Part shown: positions 11,726 to 23,209 of the stretch, in pieces
How positions within the stretch are numbered: position 1 is the first letter of the stretch
How the letters are laid out: every line of letters begins with the position of its first letter
From: Isoetes taiwanensis
Lineage: Eukaryota; Streptophyta; Lycopodiopsida; Isoetales; Isoetaceae
Assembly (NCBI GenBank): GCA_021234155.1
Contig: JAJEKV010000297.1
Coordinates: forward strand, 186,001 to 250,000
Length of the DNA: 64,000 bases
Direction: 5' to 3'
The notes under the pieces: model-generated
The model's database searches: none
Seen by the model: the letters and a program-made list of their open reading frames with translations, nothing else
What the model was told of the DNA's origin: nothing
Program-made: the position numbers and the translations under genes

Positions 11726-12793
11726 ATAACTGTGAGGGCTTACTCCGAAGGTTGTACTGTATATTTCACCATATCATGTTCCTCTTACACTAAATCTGCA
11801 ACGTTGCTAAATAAGCATCTACAAAGGTTGACCAGTTCAAAAGGATGCCACAAGTAAATTATCATAGATGGCTGCTTCTAAACAACTCAAAAAAGCTTTC
11901 AAAAATCAAATTAATCAATCACATACATCCAAGTACTTCGAGAGTTTAATTCTAGTTGGCCTCATGATTGTTCTTGATTGTCCAGCATAATCAATCTTGC
12001 TGGCGTCCTCGAAGCTATGGACGTGCAACACATACAACAATGTGACGTCCCTCGTTAGTTAGAACGGTATTTCTTTGCCAGCTTTAGCCTATATAGACCG
12101 ACGACCCTATATAGAGTGTTTTATTACATTTGCTGCAATCAGATATAAAACTGCTGATTTATATATTAAGAAATTTATCGCGGTGGCCATTTCTTTTTCC
12201 GACTCCCTTGTATTTGGGAATTGAGTTGGGAAGTGAGTTTGTACCGATGTGGCGCCCAAGCGAATATTTTGAGCTATTACCTTGTGTTCTAGGGCCTATT
12301 AGATATAGAGTTTTGGTTCATAACAACCATAATATTTCCACTATCGAGTATCGTCTAATAGTTTAGAACAAACAATGAGAAACATAACACACAAGGCATT
12401 GTTTAAACATTTAATAAATTTTATAGGTTTTGCTCTGATGAAAACAAAACCATAGTAATGTTTAAAACTAATAATGTCTAAAATAATCTAATCTATGGGG
12501 AGGACTCTAATGTTTTTGTTAATGTAATGTGCCAATGCTGCCAAGTTGGATCAATTCTGAATGGGTTCCAAAGCTCAAGCTGCATAACTGGCAACAGCAA
12601 CTCAGGTGTTACATTTGTTGGGTGCGAGATATAGTCGCAAACACAAAGGACATCCATATAATGGAGTGGCCCTTATTGGACCAATGGGGTTGGTCAGGAA
12701 TGACTTTTTGACACAATTGACAACAAGTAGTCGGATAGCATGGCGGGTTGAGGAGGGCATGCTTATAATCATGCTTGTGGTTGCAGCCTCGCC
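11726..12793. other. no gene recognised downstream of kinesin
   Basis: Short frames without recognisable motifs. The first few hundred bases may be kinesin 3' UTR, or an intron if the CAG/GTAAAT at its end is a donor. Confidence 0.45.
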
Positions 12794-13231
12794 ATGGCTG
12801 CCCTTGGTAATGGGGTGATCCATGTTGACAGTGATGAGGAGTTGCCTGCCACTCCTCCGGAGAGGCCTGCTGCTCCGGGGCCCTCTGTTGAAACCCTCAT
12901 CTCCAGGGCCATGCCCACTCCTGTGGCTTTTTCCGCATCTGGGGAGAGGGTGCAGGTGGCCTTGGAGGTTCTTTCTGGTGTTGTAAATATCAATACTCTT
13001 GTGAAATCGGTTGCTGCATTTGTCCATCTCTTTCGAATACAGCTGGGCAGGCTGTTGGCTGCACTGGAAGAGGCTGTGCTGCATATGGAATGGGAGGATG
13101 TCGAGGTGACTTAGGAGGAAATGGCTCATCTGAGGGCCCATATGAACCTCGCCAGGGGCCTGCTGTTGACAGAGCTTCGAAGAATTGATGCCCTTGCCCG
13201 AAGGCACAATGCTATCATGAATCACAATTGA
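12794..13231 (+). pseudogene. unrecognised ORF interrupted by one TAG
   Basis: An open frame starts MAALGNGVIHVDSDEELPAT, runs to a TAG at 13112-13114 and stays open in the same frame to TGA at 13229-13231 (EEMAHLRAHMNLARGLLLTE and on). Composition changes from Pro/Glu-rich at the N-terminus to amphipathic helical segments. I do not recognise a domain. The single stop, expected to be a sense codon such as CAG, suggests a decayed gene or TE-encoded protein. Confidence 0.4.
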
Positions 13232-13678
13232 ATGGAGCTCTTGTGGGGTGTAGTATGTTTCTGATTATGTTTGGTGTTGCCTTTCTTCATGATTGCAGGG
13301 CCTTCACTTCGGCAAATGGAGGAGGGCGCTGCTTCTTGCATGTGGGGTGAAGGCATAGCGAAAAACCAAAAAAAAAAAGTCTGGTTTGTGTGTGGAAAGA
13401 AAAAAAGTTTGTGTGGTTTTCTTTTGTAATTTGGCTTGACATTGCTTTGAATGCTACATACTGCATAGGAATAGCTCCCGTCCCTTTAGGGGGAGGACAT
13501 GCCTGTGGGTTGCGCTCCGCGCAAGAGGTTCAATTTTCCTGACCTGTTTGTCTGCTATAGTTTTTGTGCATTGGATCAGGGAGATGGAGGAAGGCGGGCT
13601 TCAACAAGCCAAGTTTGAAGACGTATTGCAGCAGCCTACATTGTATTCAATTTGACCCTAAAAAATAGAGTCTTGCAA
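13232..13678. other. spacer up to the transposon border, no gene
   Basis: GC-mixed, non-coding in appearance, with A-rich runs near 13368. It ends at the 4-bp target duplication GCAA (13675-13678). Confidence 0.5.
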
Positions 13679-13708
13679 GGGTGTAAATTTGATAGTGGTA
13701 CCCCAAAA
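13679..13708 (+). repeat. left terminal inverted repeat
   Basis: Thirty bases perfectly matching the reverse complement of 20856-20885, preceded by GCAA. It defines the left border of the 7.2-kb transposon. Confidence 0.9.
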
Positions 13709-13896
13709 TGCGCGAAAGCACCAAGCACCTAAAGCACCTAAATTCGAGCAGTGACAGTTTTTTTCAGAGGACATCATTTGCCTCGTTTCCCGCGCGCCCT
13801 TTCTTTATTCAGCCCCAATTTCGAATCCCCTGTTTCCGAATCCTCTTCCTAGATCACCAATTCCGTCACACAATCCTTTGATCCGTTCAATTTACA

Positions 13897-15593
13897 ATGG
13901 CCGAAGCGGTGACCGAGCAAGATTTCATAGACATTCATGGACTTTCTGGTGAAGGATTGTAGCCTGCTTTGAAAGTAAAATGGTTGAAAGAGAATGTAAC
14001 AGATGCACAATGGGCCTCGGTTTGGCAAGAAGGCCCAAGCAATAAGATGAAAGTTTCCATGATCCAGCCTCGGTTCCGAGAAAAATTGGACAGATTGTTG
14101 AAAAAATTATATCAAAAGGAAACTATGCCAAACAATGAAGTGAGAAAGCAGGTGGCTTATGCTTTTGCATGGGAAAATTGTGATACTGCCATTTCAAACC
14201 CTGCAAAGCACAAGATCAATTGGGCCTCTTTTGGAGCTCAAGTTATGAAGTATAGAAATTGCAGGTCCAGGGGAAAGGATGTCCATGTTGCCACTTCTAG
14301 CAAAGTTACTTGCTTAGAAAGTTCAAAATTAGACCACTCTGCTTTAAAAGAGAACTTTGAATTGATTAAGGAAGCTGTAACTAAGCTTGAGAATGAAAGG
14401 GCAAGCATGTTAGAAGAGGTGCATGCAATTGAGGTTAGTAGGCTAAGTCTAATGAAAAATTCAGTGTGGAACTTGAAGAGAGCATGAAGAAAGTTGAGGA
14501 TTTGAAGACCACAATATCTGAGTTGCGGGAGGATTCCGATCTGAGGAAGGAATTGAAGATGACACTACAAATGGAGACATATTACTGTAACCGAGTTAAA
14601 AACCTTTTCAAGTCTCCAGATACAGAAGGGAGCAGCTCGAGGAAGAATACCTTGGAAGTGGAGATCAAAGAGAAAGAGGCCAGAATTTCAGAACTCAGAG
14701 CTAATCTTTCTAATCTTACAGAATTGAAGAATATAAGTTGCAATCCATTCTGCATCAACACTATCAGCAGAAGACTACCAGGAATCTGCAACTTTGGTGC
14801 TTGCTGTGCTTGTGGCCTACTTTTTCATGATAGGTACTTTTTCATGATAGGTACAAATCATGAGTTGTGATCATGAGTACCATGTAGCTTGTGCAGCCTT
14901 GTTGAAGGAAGGTAAATGCAAGGTATGTGGGGGTGTAATTCATCCAGATTTATTTCTTGAGCTTGGCATGCATGTGACAGCAGCAGAAGGAAATAAAATA
15001 GTTGATATGCCTACAGTAGATATACCTACAAATCAACTTGATTCACTTGTTAGGTCCTCTTACGCTCTTGAAGACTATGTGCCACCTATACGGAATTGAA
15101 AAAGTCTTTGAAAGATGCATTGTGTAGTCCTAAAAAGCGATTAAGGCAAAAGGCTAGAAAAGCATCCTTTGAAGGATATGCAAGTGAGCGGGATGAAACT
15201 GTTGTTGAACGGGATGGTGCGGGGATGTAGTAAGGATGTACAAATTACCCCCGAGAGAAGAAAGCAGCCAACAAAAGGAAAATGAAAGATGGAGAGGTTG
15301 CAACAAAGAAGGGCAAAAACATTAAAAAGGAAAAGAACACAGGTCAAGAAGGCAGGAAGTACAATTTTAGAAGGAGGGCATTGGCAAAGGATATGGAATC
15401 TGTAAAGGAAGTTGAGGTTGAATATGAAAAGGATGAAACAATTACAGAAAATGAAGAACTAGAAAAGGAAGAAACAGAAAAGGAAGGACCAGAAAAGGAA
15501 GAACTAGAAAAGGAAGACACAGGTACCAAAATGAATGCAATTATGGAGGTCTTAAGAGGCAATTCAAATTTGTCTATAAAATCTTTGATTTAA
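13897..15593 (+). pseudogene. transposon-borne coiled-coil / RING-H2-like protein, broken
   Basis: The frame starts MAEAVTEQDFIDIHGLSGEG, hits a TAG at 13960-13962 and continues (PALKVKWLKENVTDAQWASV) to about 14460, where a frame change is needed to continue into a Lys/Glu-rich coiled coil (KKVEDLKTTISELRED). Around 14800-14935 a Cys/His cluster reads CCAC, then CDHEYHVAC, then CKVC, the spacing of a RING-H2 zinc finger (typically E3 ubiquitin ligases). A 17-bp tandem duplication at 14821-14854 separates the first Cys pair from the rest and changes frame. A Lys/Glu-rich segment follows (15282-15593). Either several introns exist or, more likely, the gene has decayed. It precedes the FCP1-like segment in the same element. 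Confidence 0.5.
14821..14854 (+). repeat. 17-bp perfect tandem duplication
   Basis: TTTTTCATGATAGGTAC is present twice head to tail inside the RING-like coding region. Seventeen bases is not a multiple of three, so the duplication shifts frame between the two halves of the zinc-binding cluster. Confidence 0.9.
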
Positions 15594-15774
15594 TTATAAA
15601 TGTTTGAATGTTCAGGTACAATTGTATTTCAAGACCAAAATGTTGAACAAATGGTTGATCAAAATGTTGACCAAAATGTTGACAGGTTATTATTATTTTA
15701 GTATTTTAAATTTCTGTTTGTGTTTGTGTTTGAGTTGGTGTTTACTTTATATTTTTTGAATGATAGGTGTACAG

Positions 15775-16392
15775 CAAAGTCCTCTTTGAAGAGGAAACTT
15801 CTTATTTTAGATGTGAATGGTGTTCTAGTAAGGACATCTGATGAGGACAATCTTATGCGTGTGGATGCAGATTGTGGATTTCAAAAACAAGCAAGAAATT
15901 GGTTGTTTTAAGGCCTCATGCTGCGGGAATTTCTACTTGGCGACAATGGTACACTTTGACATAGCAATTTGGTCATCCATGAACAAGGTTAATGTAAATG
16001 AAGTTGTGGATGTCATAGCACCAGTTATTAGACATGACTTTGTATTTATTTGGGATCAGACCCATTGCTTAGAGATGCCTTTCAAGTGGCCCATCCGATC
16101 TGAAAAACCATTGTACTTAAAACCTTTATCTGCAGTTTTTAGTGAATACCCACAATATGAGGGCAATTGCATATTGTTGGATGATAGTATTCATAAAACG
16201 TTTGCCTCTCCACCTTTCACATCTCTTTTGATTCCAGGCTTTAATTTGGATGCAGATGATTATGTATTGGACCAATTCCTGCCAGTACTTAAGGATGTGG
16301 CAATGGTTGATGATTTCTCTAACATTCTAAAGGAGCATTGTAGGCCATGGAATAATTTAAGGGCTAAACTTAGCTATTTGGCAATTTTTTAG
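15775..16392 (+). pseudogene. FCP1/NIF-like HAD phosphatase domain, frameshifted
   Basis: FCP1-type domains dephosphorylate Ser residues, classically in RNA polymerase II CTD. Here an AG-preceded frame gives KRKLLILDVNGVLV, the HAD nucleophile loop with the second Asp replaced by Asn (as in a plant-specific FCP1-like subgroup, from memory). A middle RPH-like motif lies in another frame, then FDIAIWSSMNK, FVFIWDQTHC, KPLYLKPLSAVF and CILLDDSIHKTF in the frame ending at 16392. At least one frame disruption lies near 15,905-15,925. It follows the RING-like region inside the 7.2-kb transposon, so it may be a captured host domain or the 3' half of the element's own protein. Confidence 0.65.
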
Positions 16393-16935
16393 CACATTTT
16401 TGAAAAAAATTGGCTAAAGTAAATGGAAAAAATTAGGAAAAAAATAATAATTTTAGCTTAACTTTTTTCGGGATTGCACCAACCCTGGAGCTCTTTAGCC
16501 AAACGCTAGAAAGTAAGAGAGTGAAATTTTGTATTGTTTAGCTAAACTATAGAAACTTTTAGAATGAATTTCATGCTAGTTTAGCTAATATCATTCTAGT
16601 TTATATGAAATATATGATTAGTAAATAGTTCTAGTAGCATTATAAATTAATTTGTCATAGATTTTGCTAGTTAGGATTTTTTTAGAATGTTTTCACAAAG
16701 AAAATGACTAAAATAAGTGGAAACAATTGAAAAAAAATATAGTAATTCGGTTTAATAATTTCCGTTGGCCACGCCATAGAAATTTTTGGGATGATGTTTA
16801 GGTTAGTTTAGCTAAATGCTAGAAAGTATGAGAGGAAAAATATGTAGAGTTTAGCTAAACCACAGAAAGTTTTGGGATTAATATCGAGCAAGTTTAGCTA
16901 AAGTCATTCTAGCTAATAAGAAATATGAGATTAGT
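16385..16935 (+). repeat. degenerate tandem duplication, about 300-bp unit
   Basis: Two units (about 16385-16690 and 16686-16935) share the order of words such as GTTTAGCTAAAC, GCTAGAAAGTA and AGTCATTCTAG, with many substitutions. It lies between the FCP1-like segment and a short downstream exon-like frame, so it is probably intronic. Confidence 0.55.
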
Positions 16936-16954
16936 AATTTATTCCCTGTTGTAG

Positions 16955-17140
16955 GCCAGATCAGTACACAGAGGATGCTCTCAGAATTCTAGAAACAATG
17001 TCAGAGTTTGAATTGGGAAAGGAAACCACTAAAATGGTAAAACAATATTGCAAAGGTCAGCTACAATGGTTAAGGGAGACCTTTCATACTTCAGGACACA
17101 GAGATAGAATGCAGAAGTTGATTCAGGATTCAGGTTAAGT
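16955..17140 (+). pseudogene. 3' terminal exon-like frame of the transposon gene
   Basis: A frame after TTGTAG reads PDQYTEDALRILETMSEFEL and continues to QKLIQDSG and a stop. The same TTGTAGGCCA word occurs at about 16336 in the FCP1-like region, a possible splice border or local duplication. It is helical and charged, with no recognised domain. It probably forms the C-terminus of the protein encoded by the element. Confidence 0.4.
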
Positions 17141-19401
17141 TGAGACCAGATTCATGCAGGTTACATGTTATATATTGAAATAGACATGCCACAATTTTGT
17201 ACATGTTATACAGGCAGATATGCCACAATTTTGATGTAATACAGGAACATAAATACATGATTTTCAGGTTACAATTGCATTGATGTTTTTTGTGTGAGTG
17301 CTTTTGCTTTAATAGTCAAACTATGAATACTAATTGAGTCAATACCATATGAAGCGATATTTAAAATTTGAGTTTGACCATAGAATTTAAATTTGAGATT
17401 GGGAGGCTACATATAATCTGTTGGCAAGTGTCTTCACCATAGTATACAACATACCATCCTCTTCATCACGCAATCATTTCAAAGTTAGCTAATCTTACAA
17501 GGTGGCTATACACACTAGCCACTGGTTTGGTCATCCGGTAGCTCAAATTTGGACCACCCACTGTTTATAGTAATATCCCGAGACAATATGATTCAACTCC
17601 AAATACATTTCCCCATCCATCCACATAATCCTCAAGCAAAGTGTTCTTTTACATGCACTTCAATACATAAAAATCAACCCCCTCTTCATTGAGAATGATG
17701 AATGGCATAAAAATGCATGTCTAACCTCTACCATATGTACAAAGCTATGGTTTTGTCTTCCCTCATCTTGTGGTTTCATGTTCATCTTCTATTTTGATTT
17801 CCTTGATTTTAACATATTTGTTGCTTTAATCTCCGCCAGTTTTAGTTTAGAAGTTTAAGAATAACCAAGCGGGATGTTAATTAGAAAGTGTTTTGGAATT
17901 GAACACAAGTTTAGATTTTCATGAGAGTTTTCTATGTGTTACCTTTAGGTAAATTAAAGCTTTATCATGGTCTTATGCAATGGGTTGTGGAAGTTCCAAA
18001 CAAAGTGTGGCAGTCAAACCTTCAAAGGTTATCAATTTTTTGGGATCAATTTCCGAGGTTCTCCTTTTGAATTCAATCTTACATGCAACTAAAACTCACG
18101 AAGACATTTGTTCCACATAATTCGAGCTCATTGGCAAAAAAAACAATTCAGGACAATGTTTGATTTACATTTGCGGGATGATACTCATGTTTTACATAAT
18201 ATTTAGCCCATTAATTATGGATTTAAACACAAACAAGAAGCTCATTCATGCCATTGGCATCTTCTAAGTCTCCATTCTTGTACACATAACTTATAGAAGA
18301 ATGAGAGAAAACCGATTAAAGTATACCTTGTTATGTCATTAAGAAGGAAGTTGATGACAAACCATTAAAAAAAAAATGCAACTAGAAAAGAAAAACTCAT
18401 TGAAAGGAATTTCCATCATATTTCATATATTCCTTTGTTAAAACTCATGATCTTGAGTTTGTCCGACATTGTCTCAAAACCATCGTGATTCACCTTTTCT
18501 ATGGGAATTAAAATAACAAACATGTTATCCTTTTGATGGTTGTTCTTGTTTAACCTACCAAGGACCATTAAAATGGTCTTGGTAGGTTTCACAAACATCT
18601 TCAAAAGGATATTCCATCAATTTTTGCTAGCTCACATGGAAAAGTTAATTCCCATAGATTTTAGGTCTGCTTGATTTTGGTCATCAATCTTTGGACAAAC
18701 AAAGGTATCATGATGAAATCATGATGATAAAGAAAGTGAGTCTCCAAACAATTCCTTTCATTTCTTAGGTTTTACTTTTCTCTTTTGCAGATATTGACAT
18801 AACTCTTTATCATCTTCTTTTTCTTCGTCATACGCCTAAAGCATTTTCTCATTCTAAAGCATAAGTGTTAAGAATGGAGGGCATGAATATATAAATTGTT
18901 TGTGTATGTCTTGTTAATTTTAAATCCTCTAATTCTGTAAAAAATCTATTTCAGTCCTAAATCAAGTATTGTCTTCTTTGCAAATTTTTGAAACATTATT
19001 CTTTGTTTTGCTTGCCAATGAGCATTGAAATTACTGGAACAAATGTCTAAGACTTTTAGTTGCACGGGAAATTGAATTCAAAATAGATAGATCTGAGAGA
19101 TTTGTATGTCAATCTTTAACCTTTGAAGGTTTCTACAACAAGTTTCCATTGCATAAGACCATGTGACAAGGACAACACTCTAAAGGTAGCCTATACACCT
19201 CTCATAAAACTTCAGTAAAATCTAAACTGTTCAATTCAAATGGGACTTTCACAATTAACATCTGCATTGGTGGTTTCTTAACCTACTAAACTAGGGCATG
19301 GAGATTAAAGCAACTAATGATGCTAAATATGTTAAAATGAAGGCAATAAAAGATGAACATGAAGAAGAGGAAGATGAGGAAGCCTATGATAAACCACACT
19401 T
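17141..19401. other. non-coding interior of the transposon
   Basis: AT-rich, stop-rich in all frames, no repeat or gene of note between the two converging genes of the element. Confidence 0.5.
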
Positions 19402-20265
19402 CTATGGTAGAGGTTGGACATAATTTTTTATGCCATTCATCATTCTCATCCAATAATCACTAGTTGATTTGATTGTGTTTTCTTTAGCAATACATGTTGG
19501 ACCGAACCACAAAGTGCACTTACACTTGCAATCTTTGTGTACACCATAAGGATCAGTCCTCATGTTATTTATGGCTTGCATGGCAAACTCAAGATGCAGA
19601 TGGTATTGGCAACAACATGTTTCTCTTTCTTGAAGCCTCCTAATATAGCTTGGTTTCAATCTTTCAAAAGTCTGCTGGGATATCTTCATATCAGGATGTT
19701 CCTTTTCAAAAGCAAGGTATAGTTGCAACTGAACAAAAAAAAAAAAAAAATTAGATTTCAGAACCATGTAAGAAATATAGAAACTAAAAGCATGAGAATA
19801 ACAAATAAATGGTTCAAGGAATACCCGTGTCACTTCTAGCAAATGTATTGGATGATCAATTTTCTCACCACTCTCAGTTACATGCTTTCTAACATGTTTT
19901 TTATAAGGTGAAACTCGTGTATTCTCATGCCAAAACCTTCTCACAACACCTATCTCTTCTGGAGAAAGTGCATCAAATCTCTTCTTCCTTGCATGCATTG
20001 ACCATGGACCAGCATTAAACTCTGCACATATTCGTCTTCTAAATGCAGGCTCTGAGTTTTCTTTGGGAATTGAAAGAAGCCTTGAAATTGCTCTCACGAT
20101 TAGTCCCTTTAACTATGGAGCTGCCATTTGGAGGGTGGTCTTCCTTGCTTGGAGTACATCGATTACTTCTTTGAAATTTTATTACTGCATGGTTTCTCTC
20201 ACATTGGAAATCATATCTTTCATCACATCAAATTCCTTGGGATGCTGCTATAGTAACATGTGGTA
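19402..20265 (-). pseudogene. TE-type protein of unknown function, decayed
   Basis: Minus strand. The coding text begins upstream of 20200 (HPKEFDVMKDMISNVRETMQ) with several in-frame stops (TAG at 20113-20115 among them), then runs RAISRLLSIPKENSEPAFRR to LLEVTR. An intron of about 96 bp with a T-rich acceptor tract follows, then LQLYLAFEKEHPDMKISQQT, LKPSYIRRLQERETCCCQYH and DCKCKCTLWF. The block FEKEHPDMKIS...LKP...C-x-YH resembles, from memory, a widespread TE-associated protein family of animals (YPDVKIGFSKF...LRPKWC...C-x-C-x-H). No catalytic triad can be assigned. The position just inside the right TIR suits the element's transposition-related gene. Confidence 0.5.
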
Positions 20266-20855
20266 AATGTTTGATCCTTTTAAAAAAGCGTGTGCTACTC
20301 TTCCTTTTGAATCATCATCGGCACAATTCCTTACAATGTGAAAAAAAAGAATCCTCTAACTCTTTTGAAAGTTCTGTTGTCTTCTTTGATTTCGGAGAAG
20401 CGTTCTTTTTCTTCTCGTACTAAAGGTGCAATGTTCCCCTTCTCCAATTCTCTAATCCTCTTTCACGATTCTCGTTTTCTCACGGATTCTAGCTCAAGTA
20501 AATTCTTAGTTTAGCGAGAATCAATGCTTTCGAGGAGAACTTGCCATGAAATTGATATGATCAAGGAATTGCAATTCTAATTGGTGAAATTGCAATTGAA
20601 ATGAACTAGTTTATTCGGAATTGAAGAATGATAGCAAGAAGCGATACAAATTCCCGCCATCAAGAAATCCCGCCATCAGGGTAGAATCAACTAAGAAATC
20701 AATCTCGCCGCCCAAAGAATCAATCCATGTCATCGATCCCTTCCTCCTCGGAAGAGGATTGCTATTCACGGAATAACAACCTCATAATTAGTTACTCTAA
20801 ATTTTGATCGAGGAATAAGCACCTAAAGCACTTAAAGCAAGTGTCCGGACAGTGC

Positions 20856-20885
20856 TTTTGGGGTACCACTATCAAATTTACACCC
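20856..20885 (-). repeat. right terminal inverted repeat
   Basis: Perfect 30-base inverse of 13679-13708, followed by the GCAA target duplication at 20886-20889. Confidence 0.9.
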
Positions 20886-20889
20886 GCAA

Positions 20890-21772
20890 GCGTTTGACCC
20901 CATCAAACGCATGTATGAAGGGCTTCCAGAATGTCTCCGGAATATGCCTACATCTAAGGGCCCAGGATCAAGAAAACAATCGTCCAACGCCAACGATAAC
21001 GTAATGTAGTTCAAGATGGTTAATCTAGTCATTGCCATTATTATCTGGTCATCTAGTCAGGTAAGAACACTTCTTTTCATATATCCTATCCATCCTTTTG
21101 CATGTATACCCCATAAGATATTTCTCTATATTCGAGACAAAAGTAGAAACTAGTAAACTTTTGTATGTATTCTCCGCACATAGTCAAAATTTTTATAAAT
21201 TTTTGTATATATTCTACCTCGCTGTATATTTCTTTATGCAAGTAGGCCAATACTTGCGTATTTTTTATGTACATATATGTACATAGATGCTAATAAAAAA
21301 TCCGTAAAAGTATTTGCTGATGTTATTTACACACAACAAATGTGCACCCCCCTTAGGAGGCTAGTGGTTAATCCAACAAAAAACAAGAAAAAGAGAAATA
21401 GTGGTTAATATGGGAAGGGGAAGGGGGGATGGCTTTGGTAATAGAAGTGGTTAATGTGAGAAAAAAAGGGGCTTTTGTGGTCGATTTACGAACATGGATC
21501 AAGAAATGCATAAGGAAGAAAATGAAAAATAAGTTCTTCGATACTCTTTGTCACGCATTTTTGTTAGAATTCCATCTAGATTACTTCCCATTTCTAGAGC
21601 GTTCAGTTTTCAAGTTGTTCTATCCGCCTCCAAAGGACGAATCCCCATTGCCCCGTTCCATAGATTGTTGAGTTTGCTACGTTAGTCAATCCTAAGCTCA
21701 GATTGAGCAACCATTCCTATAAACTTTGAAAACGGAAAACAAGCGGCGATGAAGACTAAAAGTAAAAGATGA
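20890..21772. other. spacer, one unconvincing 80-aa ORF
   Basis: Mostly non-coding. A plus frame 21429-21671 (starts MALVIEVVNVRKKGAFVVDL) is Lys/Phe-rich. It has no recognised motif and is not claimed as a gene. Confidence 0.35.
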
Positions 21773-23191
21773 TGTGACGTTCCATGTAACATGACACGTC
21801 ACCATGGGTATTTTGAAGCCATTATGGATTGAATTAAAAGGGTTTAAGTTAGCTATGCTAAAATGTCAGCTAATTAAGCTAATTAATAACTAAATGCCTA
21901 ACCAATTTAATTAGTATAAATCAACCAGTGAGGCCAACTCGATTGGCCCAGGCTACTTGCCTATCTGGGAGGCAATCAAGTGGGTCTCCAACCCCAATTC
22001 TACTCCAAATTGATTTGGGAGGATTTGGTGAAGGAGGAGATGCTTGATCATCCCTAATCAGACCAGCTACATGGAGACCTTAAGAGATAATGGCCCTAGC
22101 CAAGACACATGTTAGTAATTAGATAGCTTGAGCTTCTAGCTAACCCTTGTATATGTAGTTGTATGATTAGTCTTTATTTTATGCAATAATTGAGGTTGTG
22201 GATAGGATGTATGATGATTGCTCTCTTCCTGTTCTTCTTCGTGTTTGTGGGATTACGGGGAGGGGGGGTAGAGACCTAAAGGCTATGTAGAAGTTGATAT
22301 GCTCTAGCTCAAACCCCTTAAATTCCAATAAATACGACACTGTGCACAAGAGCCCCCACAGTGGAATTAGATGCTTGCCGATTGTGGTTACTGGGACTCC
22401 TATAGTGTGCTAGGCTTATAGTCGGTCACTGCGTGTGGGCAAGGTATGGGTCTGACACCCCCTAGGTCACAAGTAATGTCTGGTGTGATGCCCTGCTGAT
22501 CTACAGATTTAGGGGGATAAGTTGGGTATGGATACGTGGGTGCCCGTGGTGCCACGATCCTCTAGCGCACCCATGGAACTATTGTGTTCGGTGGGGACTT
22601 CGTCCTCTTTGCCTGCCTCACTTGGGACTAGGGAGATGCAACCTAGAGTAGTCTCATAGGGTGAATCCATGAGATTACATCTCTGGAAGGCTACATTCAC
22701 GCCATAGTATATTTCAGCCTATCTGTAAAGTGTGTACATGAGGGGCAGATGGAGTGGTCTACCCTAGCCATTGTTCTATGTCAGCCCACGCCGATGCCAT
22801 GATTTTGTCTGTTGTTATCCAGAGGCTCTGACTATCAGTTGACATGCCTTGAGTCCGAGCCCGGAATAGAACCCTCATTTCTGATGCATTTTCTATGTAT
22901 AAAGATATTGTGTGATGTCGTCTTGTTGATGGATGGATCTCCCTTCGTGGTGGCGTATTATTTTATATATATTATTGCTGGGTGCTAATATGTAGTAACG
23001 CGCTTTCGCCATATAGGATTTCCCATAAAAGGCATGGGACGAATGACACCTCCATACCCTTCATCTGGACACTTGGCCATCACAAAGTGGTCAAGTCGGG
23101 GCGGAGGGGCCTTTCAGTGGTGGTGAGTTGCTAGGGAGGGAATTTCCTATATTTATATGATGGGAGCATCATATAGGTTAGGGGCATCACA
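21773..23191 (+). mobile_element. long terminal repeat of an LTR retrotransposon (5' LTR or remnant)
   Basis: The segment begins TGTGACG and ends CATCACA (terminal TGTGA/TCACA inverse). It is immediately followed by a primer-binding-site-like sequence. It is 1.42 kb, non-coding and GC-richer than its surroundings. No second copy is present in the window, so borders rest on TG..CA ends and the PBS only. A short stretch near 29,000-29,045 resembles its 3' end. Confidence 0.5.
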
Positions 23192-23209
23192 ATGCCATCA
23201 GAGCCATGA
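23192..23209 (+). promoter_or_regulatory. primer-binding-site-like sequence (tRNA-iMet type)
   Basis: ATGCCATCAGAGCCATG differs slightly from the plant consensus TGGTATCAGAGC and sits directly after the CA terminus of the LTR. This is where a retrotransposon primes minus-strand DNA from initiator Met tRNA. Confidence 0.5.

Larger units (their letters stand above)
13679..20885. mobile_element. 7.2-kb DNA transposon with 30-bp perfect TIRs
   Basis: The left terminus 13679-13708 (GGGTGTAAATTTGATAGTGG then TACCCCAAAA) is the exact reverse complement of 20856-20885. Immediately outside both ends lies GCAA (13675-13678 and 20886-20889), a 4-bp target-site duplication. Subterminal words related to GCACCTAAAGCACCTAAA occur just inside both ends (about 13727-13742 and 20820-20838). 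The element carries a decayed plus-strand multi-domain gene (13.9-17.1 kb) and a decayed minus-strand TE-type gene (19.4-20.3 kb). Superfamily is not assignable by eye: the 4-bp duplication and GGG termini do not fit CACTA, hAT, Mutator or Harbinger norms well. Confidence 0.85.

Noticed and set aside
21429-21671. 80-aa ORF as a gene
   Set aside because: Lys/Phe-rich, single exon, no motif, no supporting signals; left as spacer.
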